The translations under genes and the position numbers were made by a program. This document shows, piece after piece, positions 52,769-62,504 of a stretch of DNA of 64,000 nt. The stretch is from Candidatus Gastranaerophilales bacterium (GTDB lineage: Bacteria; Cyanobacteriota; Vampirovibrionia; Gastranaerophilales; Gastranaerophilaceae), in the NCBI GenBank assembly GCA_944325155.1, contig CALUYY010000005.1, positions 62,001-126,000 of the forward strand, written 5' to 3'. How positions within the stretch are numbered: position 1 is the first letter of the stretch; each line of letters begins with the position of its first letter. The notes below the pieces were generated by a model, which made no database searches, had not been told where the DNA came from, and saw only the letters and a list, made by a program, of their open reading frames with translations.

Positions 52769-53156
52769 CTTTTAATTCCTTTTCATACTTGCTTATACAA
52801 GAAGATAGTCAGGGTTATACACTTACAAATAATAATATATGGCAATATATATTTATTCAATAAGCTAAATAAATGATATTTACAGGATTACAAAATAATA
52901 GTCCTAAAACATTTTTTTGCAACCTTGTGAGCGATAAAAAACACGTAAATTTTAAAATTTGCTAGCAAAAAATTAATTTTTATGGTATAATTTGCTCTGC
53001 CAGAGAGATATATAGGAATATTTACAAAATTTTACAAAAGTTAGTGTCAAAAAGAGCAATAATTTTTATGTTCATGTTTTTAATTTTAATATAATAACTG
53101 TTGTTTTAAGTATACTTTTTTAAATTAAGCACAATACACAATTAGAAAGGACGAAT
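52769..53156. other. Divergent control region between tpsB and tpsA
   Basis: No gene is seen in these 388 bases. They hold an extended -10 box TGGTATAAT (52983-52991) that would drive tpsA with a leader of about 160 bases, two further TATAAT/TATACT boxes near 53088 and 53111, and a perfect 10-bp palindrome TTGCTAGCAA (52959-52968) just upstream of the extended -10, a candidate operator. The upstream half is very AT-rich. Confidence 0.5.
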
Positions 53157-56100
53157 ATGAGAAACCACTCATTCAGAGGAATTAACACAAAGAAGATTGC
53201 CTCATTCTTGGCTCTTTTGAGCTTTACGTCTTATATGCCGATAAGCTGCCTTCCTGCTTTTGCGGATATCGGGGCTAATACATTGCCCGATTTAAATCAG
53301 GCTGTAAACGGTAACGTAGACATTAACGGATCCCAAATGGACGTAAGCGTTGTAGGCGGAAAAGGAACAGTCGGTCAATTCGATTGGAATTCATTCAACG
53401 TAGGTAAAGACGCAACCGTTAACTGGATATTTAACGCAAATAACCAAACCGCTTTAAACAGGGTTTTAGCTTCCGGCGGTATGTCATATATTTACGGTAA
53501 ATTAACCGAAACATCGGGTTCAGGCTGCTCAAGCTGCGTTAACACAAGTAAAGTTATCTTAATTAACCCCTCGGGTATTTTATTCGGTAACGGTTCACAG
53601 GTTGACTTGAACTCGTTCACCGCATCAACTTATGACATTAAAGGCGCTAAAGATTTAAACAGTTTGACGGAAGCTGAATTAAAAGATTACGCAGGTACCG
53701 GCGGCACAACCGGAAATATCTTTAATATTGCAGGTTATAACAAAACCGTTCAATTCGTTGCAAACGACAACATGGTTGACGGTAACGGCTATATAACCGC
53801 TGACGCAACCGGAACAAGACTTGCTTCAATCGTTGCGGACGGCGCCGATTTTAAAGTTGATAAATCTCTTGCAATGGTAGGCAACAAAATTGACATTGCA
53901 AATTCATCTTTAAAAACAAATTACTCAAGCGACAATGTTAACGCTTCAAACGGAACACAACAAAGATCGAACATTAAATTGGTAACGGGCGACGGTGTTC
54001 ATTTCTACTATGAATCCGCAGGTTCAATCAGAAACAATATCGCCGTTGATAAAGCAACCGACAAAAAAGCAACCGAAGATTACGGTATCAACATTAAAGA
54101 TTCTCAAATCAGAACAGGTAACTTCTTAGCTTGGAACGGTGTTGATAAAGCAAACAGCAGCATCAATATTGACGGTTCAAAAATCTATACCAAAAAATTA
54201 TTGGGTAAAACCACTGCTTCATATGATAAAACCCAAACCGGTACTAACGGCAATATTGAAATTAACAGTGCAAACACCGTTAATATCAAAAATTCCGATA
54301 TCCAAACAACAAACGATGCCAAAGACGGCGCTAACATCTCAACCGGTATCGGCTACGGCAATATGACAATAACCGGCGGCAAAGATGTTACGATTGATAA
54401 TTCTCAATTAAGAACCGCTGATTCACTTAAAAATAATTCCGCTTCAAATATCACTGCGGGCAACATTAATATCACATCAACCAAAGGCGATGTTAATTTA
54501 ATTCAAGACGGCCCCACATCAAGCACAATTTATGATGAATCGGCAGTTGCTTCGGCAGGTAACTTAACAATTAATGCCGCAGGCGATGTTAATGTTGACG
54601 GTTATGACAAAATTCAGGCAGTAGGCCACGGCACCGCAAACGGTTCTTCATCATTCACCGACAGAACAATTACAATCAACGGCGACAACGCAAACTTTAA
54701 AGATACATATTTAACATCCAAAAACTTAAACGTTAATGCAACCAAAGATATTAACGTATTAACAACGAACGTTAAAGCCGATAATACAAACCTCTACGGC
54801 GCCGATACAACAATTGATGATTCAACATTAACTTATAACAACTTATCATTCTACAATTCGGATAAGAAAAACAACGTTACAATCAAAAATCAAACAAGAT
54901 TTAACGATAAAGACGATACAACATTAAAAATTTCAACAAACGGAAACTTAACTCTTGATAACAACGAATTAAGAGATTCCAAAGTTGAAAGATATAATGC
55001 ATACGAACTTGAATCAACACAAGGTAATATTACTTTTAAAAACAATTCAAAAGCATGGTCAAAAGACGGTAACGTTACACTTAACGCTAAAAACGGCTCA
55101 ATTACCGCAGATGATGCATATATTTATGCAACAAACGGCAATATGACATTAAATGCTAAAAATAATATCGCACTTAACCAATCAACCGTATGGGCAAAAG
55201 ACGGCAATATGTCCGTAACTTCAACGGCAGGCAAAATTACTTCAACATCATCCGAAATTGCTGCTGAAGGCGGAAATACCGTATTAAGCCAGGCTCTTAC
55301 AATGGATCTTGATAAAGACTTTATCAATTCAAGAGTAGGCGCAACGGAAAAACTTTCATTAATTTCAGACGCTGATGTTGTCGGAACAAAAATTTCCGCA
55401 GGCACCGGCCACATTAATGAATACAATGATCTTCTTGCACTAAACGATAAAGTTTCAAATTCTTGGTTTATATACTCGGATGCTTTGGTTGATGCCGGCA
55501 ACAATGTTTCAATCACAGATTTGGCTTCCGCTCAAAACGTTGATTTCGTTGCAGGCAACAACATCAACCTCGCAAGCACTGCCGATATGTTATTAACCGA
55601 TGTTTCAACAAAAGCCGGCAACAATACAACAATTGCGGCTGCAGGCAAACTTGAAACAAACGGATTTGAAATCAAAGGCGGCAAAAAGACAACATTGGAA
55701 GGTAAAACCGTTACAACAAAAGAAAATACCGTAATCGCAGCTAACGGCAACAAATTGGCCGTTAATGCCGAAGGTGCAATCGACATTGATGTAACAGGCG
55801 TAAACAATAAAAATAACGGTCTTGAAATCAATGCTGACGTTAATACATCAAACGGCTCCGATCCTCTTGAAGGAAAAACCGTTAAAGTTGACGCTAAAGA
55901 CGGTGTACTTGCAGTTTCAAAAATCAAAGCAGATACATTAGACCTTACGGCTGATGAAATTATCGCAGCTAAAACAACAATCTCCGATAAAACGGATAAC
56001 GTTAAAGAAATGGTTGCAGCAGGCGCTGATATCGATGATAAAGGATACATTGAAGTAAGAACCGAAGGCGGATTTAACCTTGATCCCACAACGGATTACA

Positions 56101-56954
56101 ATGAATCCAACAAAGATATCTACACAGGCGGTAACTACGGTACTACCGTAAGCGAAAATACAAAACCCGTAGGCGGTCAATATGATAAAGAAACAATCGG
56201 CAGCTCAACTTCAACCGTTGAATCGGAACTTGTAAATTCCACAACAACCCAAGGTGAAGAAATCGGCAGAACCGAAATTTCAAGAACTCCTATCAGAACT
56301 GAACAAGAAACTGTTGTCGGTGCTGACGGTCAGGAATACATCCAAACAACAACATATTATGAAGTAACATACGATGTTCAATATGAAACAAATACAACCA
56401 ATACTTATGAAGATACAACGGTTACAAAAACCGAAGTAACAACAACAACTTACCAAGACTATGAAACAACAATAACTTCAAACGACAAACAACATATTGC
56501 AACATTAAATAAAGAAGAACAAAACGGATTCGTTCTTGTATACGGTAAAAAAGACACAGATACAACAACCAAAACGGAAGTTGTAGGTACTGATACAAAA
56601 ATTGAAACTTCATACTCCGAACCCGTAATAAGAACGGAACAGATTAAAGGTACCGAAACAAAACAAATAACGGTTAGCGATTCACATACCGAGTTAATTC
56701 CTTGCGAACCTGAAGATGATATGGTTCCCGATGGTGCGGATGAAGTTTCAAAATATGTAACCATCCCCCGTCATCAGGAAGGCATCAGCAACTCGGCCCC
56801 CGTTCAAAACGACTTGGCTGATACAACTTCAACGGTTGTTGCAGCGGCAGCAAGGCTTCAAATTGAAGAAGATGATGCAGCTAATGCAAGCGACAGCGGT
56901 TTAACAAACAGCACAAAACAACACAGCCAGGATGATGAAGATATTTTAGAATAA
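53157..56954 (+). CDS. TpsA filamentous haemagglutinin-family exoprotein
   Basis: A 1265-residue secreted beta-helix protein. The extended signal peptide ends at A36 (CLPAFA). The TPS secretion domain (~37-290) carries NPSGILFGNG at 137-146, the site that matches NPNGI of FHA. Then ~290-1000 are repeated short strands (GNITLDN, GDVNVDG, KDGNVTLNAKNG) of a beta helix. Residues ~1040-1200 are Thr/Glu-rich imperfect repeats. The secretion domain has an unusual Cys pair, C124 and C127. No C-terminal toxin domain is visible, so it is likely an adhesin. Confidence 0.92.
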   Translation: MRNHSFRGINTKKIASFLALLSFTSYMPISCLPAFADIGANTLPDLNQAVNGNVDINGSQMDVSVVGGKGTVGQFDWNSFNVGKDATVNWIFNANNQTALNRVLASGGMSYIYGKLTETSGSGCSSCVNTSKVILINPSGILFGNGSQVDLNSFTASTYDIKGAKDLNSLTEAELKDYAGTGGTTGNIFNIAGYNKTVQFVANDNMVDGNGYITADATGTRLASIVADGADFKVDKSLAMVGNKIDIANSSLKTNYSSDNVNASNGTQQRSNIKLVTGDGVHFYYESAGSIRNNIAVDKATDKKATEDYGINIKDSQIRTGNFLAWNGVDKANSSINIDGSKIYTKKLLGKTTASYDKTQTGTNGNIEINSANTVNIKNSDIQTTNDAKDGANISTGIGYGNMTITGGKDVTIDNSQLRTADSLKNNSASNITAGNINITSTKGDVNLIQDGPTSSTIYDESAVASAGNLTINAAGDVNVDGYDKIQAVGHGTANGSSSFTDRTITINGDNANFKDTYLTSKNLNVNATKDINVLTTNVKADNTNLYGADTTIDDSTLTYNNLSFYNSDKKNNVTIKNQTRFNDKDDTTLKISTNGNLTLDNNELRDSKVERYNAYELESTQGNITFKNNSKAWSKDGNVTLNAKNGSITADDAYIYATNGNMTLNAKNNIALNQSTVWAKDGNMSVTSTAGKITSTSSEIAAEGGNTVLSQALTMDLDKDFINSRVGATEKLSLISDADVVGTKISAGTGHINEYNDLLALNDKVSNSWFIYSDALVDAGNNVSITDLASAQNVDFVAGNNINLASTADMLLTDVSTKAGNNTTIAAAGKLETNGFEIKGGKKTTLEGKTVTTKENTVIAANGNKLAVNAEGAIDIDVTGVNNKNNGLEINADVNTSNGSDPLEGKTVKVDAKDGVLAVSKIKADTLDLTADEIIAAKTTISDKTDNVKEMVAAGADIDDKGYIEVRTEGGFNLDPTTDYNESNKDIYTGGNYGTTVSENTKPVGGQYDKETIGSSTSTVESELVNSTTTQGEEIGRTEISRTPIRTEQETVVGADGQEYIQTTTYYEVTYDVQYETNTTNTYEDTTVTKTEVTTTTYQDYETTITSNDKQHIATLNKEEQNGFVLVYGKKDTDTTTKTEVVGTDTKIETSYSEPVIRTEQIKGTETKQITVSDSHTELIPCEPEDDMVPDGADEVSKYVTIPRHQEGISNSAPVQNDLADTTSTVVAAAARLQIEEDDAANASDSGLTNSTKQHSQDDEDILE

Positions 56955-56981
56955 TTCTTAAATAGAACATCATAAAATAAA

Positions 56982-57020
56982 TTGAGGCGGATATCAAACG
57001 GTATCCGCCTCAATCTTTGT
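56982..57020 (+). terminator. tpsA terminator
   Basis: TTGAGGCGGATA/TATCCGCCTCAA stem with an 8-base loop, followed by a short T-rich tail. It is the most GC-rich hairpin in the region. Confidence 0.7.
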
Positions 57021-57075
57021 TAACAAATCTAACTTATTTTACATTATGTTATATTTTGTTTAAAATTATTACTAT

Positions 57076-59145
57076 ATGCGCCAAAGTACTAAAAAAACCG
57101 AATTAAAAAAATGTTTAATAGCCGCAATCTTGCTTGCAATATGCATTCAGGGCGCTTATGTTGCTGCCGAGCCTTCAAGAAGGGCAATTGAAGCCGTAAG
57201 AGAAGTAACAACCGATCCCAATGAAGAAACCGTTTCGGACTTTATCAATGCAATGATTTGGGAATACAGAAAAGCTAACTGGAAAAAGGAATATGACAAC
57301 GCGGCGGATTATTTAAGAGCCGCATTATATTTTTTAAGCCAAAAACCGAACACAAGGAAATATGAATCGACCTTATCTAAATTAAATAAAGTTTTGATGA
57401 AGCAAAATGCCGACACAAGCGCCGAAACAAGGCTTGAAATCGCAAAGAACCTTTTTTTGGAGGGAAAATATTTTGCAAGCGGATATGAATTTTCAAATCT
57501 TTTAAAAGAAGAATATGAAGTTGACCTTTGTTATGAATATATGGGCGATATAGCAAGGAAGATGAATGCGGATGATGCGGCGTTTGCTTATTATAAACAA
57601 TCCCTTGAATTAAATCCGGATAATCTTAATGCAAAATATAAGTATGCAAATCTTCTTTTAAAACAGGGCAAAAAAGATTATGCAAGAATTTATTTTGAAG
57701 ATGTAATCGAAAATACAAATTCTGAAGGCGTTGTAAACGAGATAATAAATACGTTTATAAATGAAATAAATTCTAACCCCGACGATGAAAACAACTACGG
57801 TATTTTGGGGCTTGCATATCAAAAATTGGGGCAATACGATAAAACGTATCAGCTTTTAAAAAAAGCAATAATGATGAACCCCAATGACGTATTTTTAATG
57901 TATTATCTGGGTAATTTATTGTTTAATATCGGTGAATATTCTTTTGCCGATGAAATATACACTGAAATTCTTGAAGAAAACCCCTATGAATCGCAGATAA
58001 GAATTTCACGTGCGAAATCTTATGCCGCATTGAGCGAATATGAAAAAGCAATTAAAGATTATCAAATTGTTCTTGCAATGTACCCTGACAGCCTTCAGGC
58101 GCAATACGGAATGTATACGCTTTTGAAAGAAAGAATACCGCTGGAACGTATTGTAAATTTGTTTTATCCGCTTGAACCGGATTATAAATTAACCGATGAG
58201 GGATATAACAATTTGGGATATCTTGCAAACAAAATGGGAAACACGATTGACGCCTCCGTTTTCTTTGAAAAGTCAATGAAACTAAACCCGAAATCTTCTA
58301 TTCCCTATATTGAATTATATAAGGTATACCAGCTTCTGGGGCTTGATGACAAAGCAAAAGCAACGCTTCTTAACGCATATAAGCTCTTTCCCAAAGATGA
58401 AGAAATTTTAGAGCTTTATTCCGCCGCAAATTCCGATAAGATTGATGAGAAAAATAACGTTGCGCTTTCTTATATGAATGAGGGTGAATACAAAAAAGCA
58501 ATCACCGTATACAGCCAGATTGAACCAAAAACCGCAGAAACTTATGAAGCAATCGCAAACTGTTATCGCCAGCTTGCGGATTTTAAAAATGCGGTAACAT
58601 ACTATAAAAAATCGGTTGAAATAGACCCTGATGATTCCGATGTTTATTATGCGCTCGGCGTTACATATCTGGAAGCAAACAATATCGATAAAGCAAAAGA
58701 AGCGTTTACAAAATCGGTCGAAAAAGACGATAAAAACATAAAATCCAAAAAAATGCTTGCTTTTATCGAGCAAAAAGAAATTATAAAAAGTCTGGATCTT
58801 GCATATAATTTTTATGAAAAGAAAGATTATCCGAGCGCTTTAAGATACCTTGATAAAGCCGTTAAAACGTTCCCGAATGACCCGAAGGTATACTATTACA
58901 GAGGTTTAACAAGAAGCGAACTCGGCGATTACAAGGGTGCGGTTGATGATTTAAAAGAAACCGTTGCAATAGATAGGACCTATATAGTTGCATACTATAA
59001 ACTGGGAGAATTTCTTGAAAAATTAAACAAAGAAAAAGAAGCAATGTTTATGTATGAAAAATATCTCGGCGCAGAAACGCTTGACCCTGAACTTGCAAAG
59101 AAAGCACAGCAAAAAGTAATTCAGCTCGGCGAAAAATATTATTAA
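57076..59145 (+). CDS. Large exported TPR-repeat protein
   Basis: A 689-residue protein with an N-terminal signal or anchor (CLIAAILLAICIQGAYVAAE). At least ten TPR units follow from ~120 to 680, for example YYKQSLELNPDNLNAKYKYA, YGILGLAYQKLGQYDKTYQL and YYALGVTYLEANNIDKAKEA. TPR arrays bind protein partners. It lies after the tpsA terminator and 15 bases before kdsB. Position suggests, but does not prove, a role in envelope or adhesin assembly. Confidence 0.85.
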   Translation: MRQSTKKTELKKCLIAAILLAICIQGAYVAAEPSRRAIEAVREVTTDPNEETVSDFINAMIWEYRKANWKKEYDNAADYLRAALYFLSQKPNTRKYESTLSKLNKVLMKQNADTSAETRLEIAKNLFLEGKYFASGYEFSNLLKEEYEVDLCYEYMGDIARKMNADDAAFAYYKQSLELNPDNLNAKYKYANLLLKQGKKDYARIYFEDVIENTNSEGVVNEIINTFINEINSNPDDENNYGILGLAYQKLGQYDKTYQLLKKAIMMNPNDVFLMYYLGNLLFNIGEYSFADEIYTEILEENPYESQIRISRAKSYAALSEYEKAIKDYQIVLAMYPDSLQAQYGMYTLLKERIPLERIVNLFYPLEPDYKLTDEGYNNLGYLANKMGNTIDASVFFEKSMKLNPKSSIPYIELYKVYQLLGLDDKAKATLLNAYKLFPKDEEILELYSAANSDKIDEKNNVALSYMNEGEYKKAITVYSQIEPKTAETYEAIANCYRQLADFKNAVTYYKKSVEIDPDDSDVYYALGVTYLEANNIDKAKEAFTKSVEKDDKNIKSKKMLAFIEQKEIIKSLDLAYNFYEKKDYPSALRYLDKAVKTFPNDPKVYYYRGLTRSELGDYKGAVDDLKETVAIDRTYIVAYYKLGEFLEKLNKEKEAMFMYEKYLGAETLDPELAKKAQQKVIQLGEKYY

Positions 59146-59160
59146 TAAAAGGCAAATACT

Positions 59161-59895
59161 ATGGATAAAATCAATAAAACCGCAATTATTATCCCTGCAA
59201 GACTAAATTCCACAAGGCTGAAAAATAAATTATTATTGGAAGTTAATTCTAAGCCCATAATTCAATGGGTTTATGAAAGCGCAAAAAAATCAAAATTATC
59301 AAAAAGAGTAATTATTGCAACCGACAGCGAAGAAATTTATGGTAAGGCACAAAATTTTGGCGCAGAAGTTGAAATGACATCTGCCGAGCATAAATCAGGC
59401 TCGGATAGAATTGCGGAAGTTGCAAAAAGACACCCCGAATTTGAATATATTTTAAACATGCAGGGGGATGAACCCCAGATAACGCCTGATGTTATTGATT
59501 TGGCGCTTGAATTAATTCAAAATACATCCTGTGATATTTCAACTCTGGTAAGAGAAATAAAAGACACCGGCCAAATTCAAAGCCCTAATTGCGTTAAATG
59601 TGTTTTTGATAAAAATTTTAATGCTCTTTATTTTTCAAGATATCCGGTGCCATACCCGAGAAACAATGAATTTGCAAAATATTATGCTCATATAGGAATG
59701 TACGGATATAAAAAAGAATCGCTTTTAAAGATGACCTCATACCCGCAGGCGGATATTGAAAAAACGGAATCATTGGAACAATTAAGAGCATTATATAACG
59801 GAATGAATATTAAAGTTGCAATAACCGATCTTAACCCGACGGGGATTGATACAATTGAAGATTACAATAAATTTAAATCATTAATGCAAAAATAA
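59161..59895 (+). CDS. kdsB: 3-deoxy-manno-octulosonate cytidylyltransferase
   Basis: A 244-residue enzyme that activates Kdo as CMP-Kdo for lipid A inner core. AIIIPARLNSTRLKNKLLLE, TDSEEIYGKAQNFGAEVEMT, HKSGSDRIAEVA and LNMQGDEPQI are the family signature; IGMYGYKKESL and ESLEQLRALYNG complete it. The gene supports an LPS-bearing outer membrane. It follows the TPR gene closely and ends before a bidirectional terminator. Confidence 0.95.
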   Translation: MDKINKTAIIIPARLNSTRLKNKLLLEVNSKPIIQWVYESAKKSKLSKRVIIATDSEEIYGKAQNFGAEVEMTSAEHKSGSDRIAEVAKRHPEFEYILNMQGDEPQITPDVIDLALELIQNTSCDISTLVREIKDTGQIQSPNCVKCVFDKNFNALYFSRYPVPYPRNNEFAKYYAHIGMYGYKKESLLKMTSYPQADIEKTESLEQLRALYNGMNIKVAITDLNPTGIDTIEDYNKFKSLMQK

Positions 59896-59911
59896 ATTTT
59901 ATCCCTTGCCA

Positions 59912-59949
59912 TAAAAAAACTCTTTCTTTTTAAAGAAAGAGTTTTTTAA
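59912..59949. terminator. Bidirectional terminator between kdsB and pilin gene
   Basis: AAAACTCTTTCTTT/AAAGAAAGAGTTTT stem with T-runs on both strands. Confidence 0.85.
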
Positions 59950-59966
59950 AATATTAAATCTGTTTA

Positions 59967-60257
59967 TTAAGCGCCGCCGCCGTCGTCTTCGCCACCATCG
60001 CCTTGATATTTACACGTTCCGCCACCGTCTTCGCCGACTTGCTCCCATTTAAACTCGGGACCCATAGCTTCGCAAGCGTTTTTACCTGCGTTGCTTGCGC
60101 CTTCGCCAACCGTATCGGCCGCACCTCTTAAAGCGCCCCCGATGTTGTTACCCAACAATTGCAAGGCAGCAATTGCAACTACGGCAACCATGGCCAAAAT
60201 AAGTGCATATTCAATCAAGCTCTGCGCTTTTTTCTTTGTCATTGAAATCGTTCTCAT
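59967..60257 (-). CDS. Flp-type pilin-like protein
   Basis: About 96 residues from the ATG at 60257; a TTG two codons upstream is an alternative. A basic leader (MTKKK) and AQSLIEYALILAMVAVVAIAALQLLGNNI form a class III/type IVb pilin-like hydrophobic helix with Glu at +5. The tail has two Cys (CEAMGPEF, GGTCKYQG) and ends in a Gly/Asp-rich run. Flp pilins polymerise into adhesive fibres with tad secretion genes, which are not seen here. Confidence 0.75.
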   Translation of the reverse strand: MRTISMTKKKAQSLIEYALILAMVAVVAIAALQLLGNNIGGALRGAADTVGEGASNAGKNACEAMGPEFKWEQVGEDGGGTCKYQGDGGEDDGGGA

Positions 60258-60309
60258 ACTCAAATAACCTTTTAATTATCACGTAAAATTATGGTAACAT
60301 ACCTTTTAT

Positions 60310-60356
60310 ATGATGTAAATATTGTTTAAATTAATTACATCATATTATGTATTATA
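60310..60356 (-). promoter_or_regulatory. Pilin promoter and leader inverted repeat
   Basis: On the minus strand an extended -10 TGGTATAAT ends at 60351. It is followed by an inverted repeat ATGATGTAA/TTACATCAT (60310-60318 with 60335-60343) at the very start of the transcript, which could be an operator or an mRNA-stabilising 5' hairpin. Confidence 0.4.
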
Positions 60357-60419
60357 CCACGGCTGACCGATGAGTAACAACATTTTAACATTTATTTATA
60401 TCTTTATTAAAGATAAAAA

Positions 60420-60445
60420 AACGGGCCTCAAATTTGAGGCCCATA
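60420..60445 (-). terminator. rpsP terminator
   Basis: Perfect palindrome GGGCCTCAAA/TTTGAGGCCC at 60423-60442, followed on the minus strand by GTTTTTTT. Confidence 0.85.
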
Positions 60446-60462
60446 AAGTGTTCTTTTCAAAC

Positions 60463-60864
60463 TTATGCTTCAGGAGCTGATTCCGTATTTTCTTCGGCAG
60501 GCGCATTTTCCGCATTGGCGGCTTCTGCTGCTGCCGCAGCTGCTTCAGCTTCTTTTTGTTTTTGTTCTTCTAATTTTGCAAGCGCTTTTCTGGATAATTT
60601 TTGTTCTTGTTTTTTGTTATACACAAGACATCCGTTTTCATCGCAGTTTCTGATTAAATATTGAACCGTTTCCGATGCCTGCGCGCCTTTTTTAATCCAG
60701 TTTTGTGCACTTTCTTTATTTAATTTCATTTCTTTTGTTTTAGGATTATAGTGCCCTAATTCTTCAATGGGAGCACCTTCTCTTTTTGAGCGTGAATCAA
60801 TAACGACAATTCTGAATGTCGGATTCTTTTTATATCCCAATCTTTTAAGTCTTATTTTAACCAC
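60463..60864 (-). CDS. rpsP: 30S ribosomal protein S16 with Ala/Glu tail
   Basis: A 133-residue S16 starting at GTG. VKIRLKRLGYKKNPTFRIVV and GAPIEELGHYNP are the S16 core, which is usually 80-100 residues. The extra C-terminal ~35 residues are an Ala/Glu-rich helix or disordered tail. It assembles early in the 30S body. The usual rimM/trmD partners do not follow it here. Confidence 0.94.
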   Translation of the reverse strand: MVKIRLKRLGYKKNPTFRIVVIDSRSKREGAPIEELGHYNPKTKEMKLNKESAQNWIKKGAQASETVQYLIRNCDENGCLVYNKKQEQKLSRKALAKLEEQKQKEAEAAAAAAEAANAENAPAEENTESAPEA

Positions 60865-60971
60865 TTTTTATTGTCTTTCTTTTTTTAACTGTTACTTACA
60901 TTATAAAATCACAAAGAAAAATTGTTTGCAAGCGTTTTTAAAAGTGTTTTTTAAAATTTGTCAACAATTTT

Positions 60972-61430
60972 TTAATTTTTTCCCGTTGAACCGAATCCGC
61001 CTTCGCCTCTTTGGGTTTCGCTTAATTCTTCAACAACTTTGATGTCCGCTTTTGTAACCGAAGCTATAACCATCTGCGCAATTCTTTCGCCGCGCTTAAT
61101 CGTATACATATCGTTTGATAAATTAACAAGCCCTACTTTGACTTCGCCTCTGTAATCTTCATCAATCGTGCCGACACAGTTTATAAGGCTTATTCCATGT
61201 TTAATCGAAAGACCGCTTCTCGGGCGGATTTGCGCTTCATGGTTTTTGGGAAGTTCAATTTTAATTCCGGTCGGAACCAAAAATCTTTCTAACGGTTTTA
61301 AAACAATATCTTCATCATTTGACGCAACCAAATCCATTCCCGCTGCCCCTTCGGTTTTATATTTGGGCAAACCTGCGCAATGAGGAAGTTTTTGTATCTT
61401 TAAGGTAACTTTTTCTTTTAATTCAATCAT
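60972..61430 (-). CDS. dut: dUTP diphosphatase
   Basis: A 152-residue trimeric dUTPase from the ATG at 61430, which overlaps the coaX stop as ATGA; an upstream in-frame ATG lies inside coa[39 protein letters not shown] and GERIAQMVI are motifs 1-4 and [10 protein letters not shown] is motif 5. It removes dUTP and so limits uracil incorporation, the lesion the element-borne UDG acts on. Confidence 0.95.
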   Translation of the reverse strand: MIELKEKVTLKIQKLPHCAGLPKYKTEGAAGMDLVASNDEDIVLKPLERFLVPTGIKIELPKNHEAQIRPRSGLSIKHGISLINCVGTIDEDYRGEVKVGLVNLSNDMYTIKRGERIAQMVIASVTKADIKVVEELSETQRGEGGFGSTGKN

Positions 61431-62203
61431 TTTTCTTCTCCAAAATTTAATTTCCAAATTATGTTTAATCCGCTTAAAGTTAATTCTTTATTTACAAAAT
61501 CAAACGGTCTTTTCATATTGTCGAAAAGAACGCTTGAAAATCCGCCCGTTGCGACAATTGTTGCTTTTTTTCCGAGTTCTTTTTCGCATAAATCAATCAT
61601 CCCTTCAACCATACACTCATGCCCTTTTACAACACCTGACAGCATGGCATCAATCGTATTTTTCCCTATTGCGCATTTAGGCGCTTCAATTTTTAATTTA
61701 GGAAGCTTTGATGTAAATTGGCTTAAAGATTTTGTTTGAATTTTAGGACCCGGTGCAATAATGCCGCCTATAAAATTCAGATTTTCATCCACAATATCAA
61801 ACGTTGTTGCGGTTCCTATATCAATTACAATAACGGGAAGTTTATACATAACGGCCGCTGCCGATGCGTTTGCAATTCTGTCGGCGCCTGCTTCCCTGGG
61901 TTCATCCAGCGCAATTTTAACGGGCAGTTTCGATTTATATGAAACATGGTATGCTTCAACATTAAGATAATTCTTTATTGCCGTTTTGATTGTTTCGCCC
62001 AAAGTCGGAACGACGGATGATATAATTGCGGAATTTATTTTTTCTTTCATATTTTTTGTATTTAAAAGCGCCGTTATTAAAATTCCGTATTCATCCGATG
62101 TTTTTATATGGTCGGATGCAATGCTCCAAACATATAAAAGAGCGTCTTTATCGTATATTCCTATATTTGTGTTTGTATTTCCGATATCGCAAACTAAAAG
62201 CAT
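61427..62203 (-). CDS. coaX: Type III pantothenate kinase
   Basis: A 258-residue ASKHA-fold kinase for the first step of CoA synthesis. [14 protein letters not shown] is the phosphate-binding motif 1, [13 protein letters not shown] motif 2, [13 protein letters not shown] motif 3 with the adenosine loop, and [11 protein letters not shown] follows. It is translationally coupled to dut through ATGA. Confidence 0.94.
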   Translation of the reverse strand: MLLVCDIGNTNTNIGIYDKDALLYVWSIASDHIKTSDEYGILITALLNTKNMKEKINSAIISSVVPTLGETIKTAIKNYLNVEAYHVSYKSKLPVKIALDEPREAGADRIANASAAAVMYKLPVIVIDIGTATTFDIVDENLNFIGGIIAPGPKIQTKSLSQFTSKLPKLKIEAPKCAIGKNTIDAMLSGVVKGHECMVEGMIDLCEKELGKKATIVATGGFSSVLFDNMKRPFDFVNKELTLSGLNIIWKLNFGEEK

Positions 62204-62220
62204 AAAATAATTATCGCATA

Positions 62221-62252
62221 AAAAAATGTGCGAATTTAAAAAACCCGCACAA
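62221..62252 (-). terminator. Minus-strand terminator upstream of coaX
   Basis: Minus-strand TGTGCGGGTTT pairs with AAATTCGCACA (two G-U pairs), followed by TTTTTT. It lies before the coaX start, so it must end a transcript that comes from 62253-62500, where I find no ORF with a usable start codon. Confidence 0.6.
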
Positions 62253-62504
62253 TGTCATAAATAAGCACAATTTATAACTGAAAGAAAAATTAAGCTTTGT
62301 CTTCAGCCAATACACATTCGGTAAAGATAATAAAATCTTCCGCCTGAAATCTTAAATTTTTCCTTCCTTTATGTTAATTATTTCGGCAAATTTTGAAAAA
62401 ACTTTAGTAATTTGTTACATAACTTAACAATCAAATAAAAATTTAGCAATTATATTAACATTATATACTTTATATATATAAGTTACTAAGATAAAGGAGG
62501 CATT

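Noticed and set aside
55124-56764. Long minus-strand ORFs opposite tpsA
   Set aside because: They mirror the repetitive Thr/Asn codons of the adhesin and lack start signals.
62253-62400. Small minus-strand protein ending CVLAEDKA
   Set aside because: The frame has no ATG, GTG or TTG near the Shine-Dalgarno-like sequence; kept only as a possible RNA in the findings.
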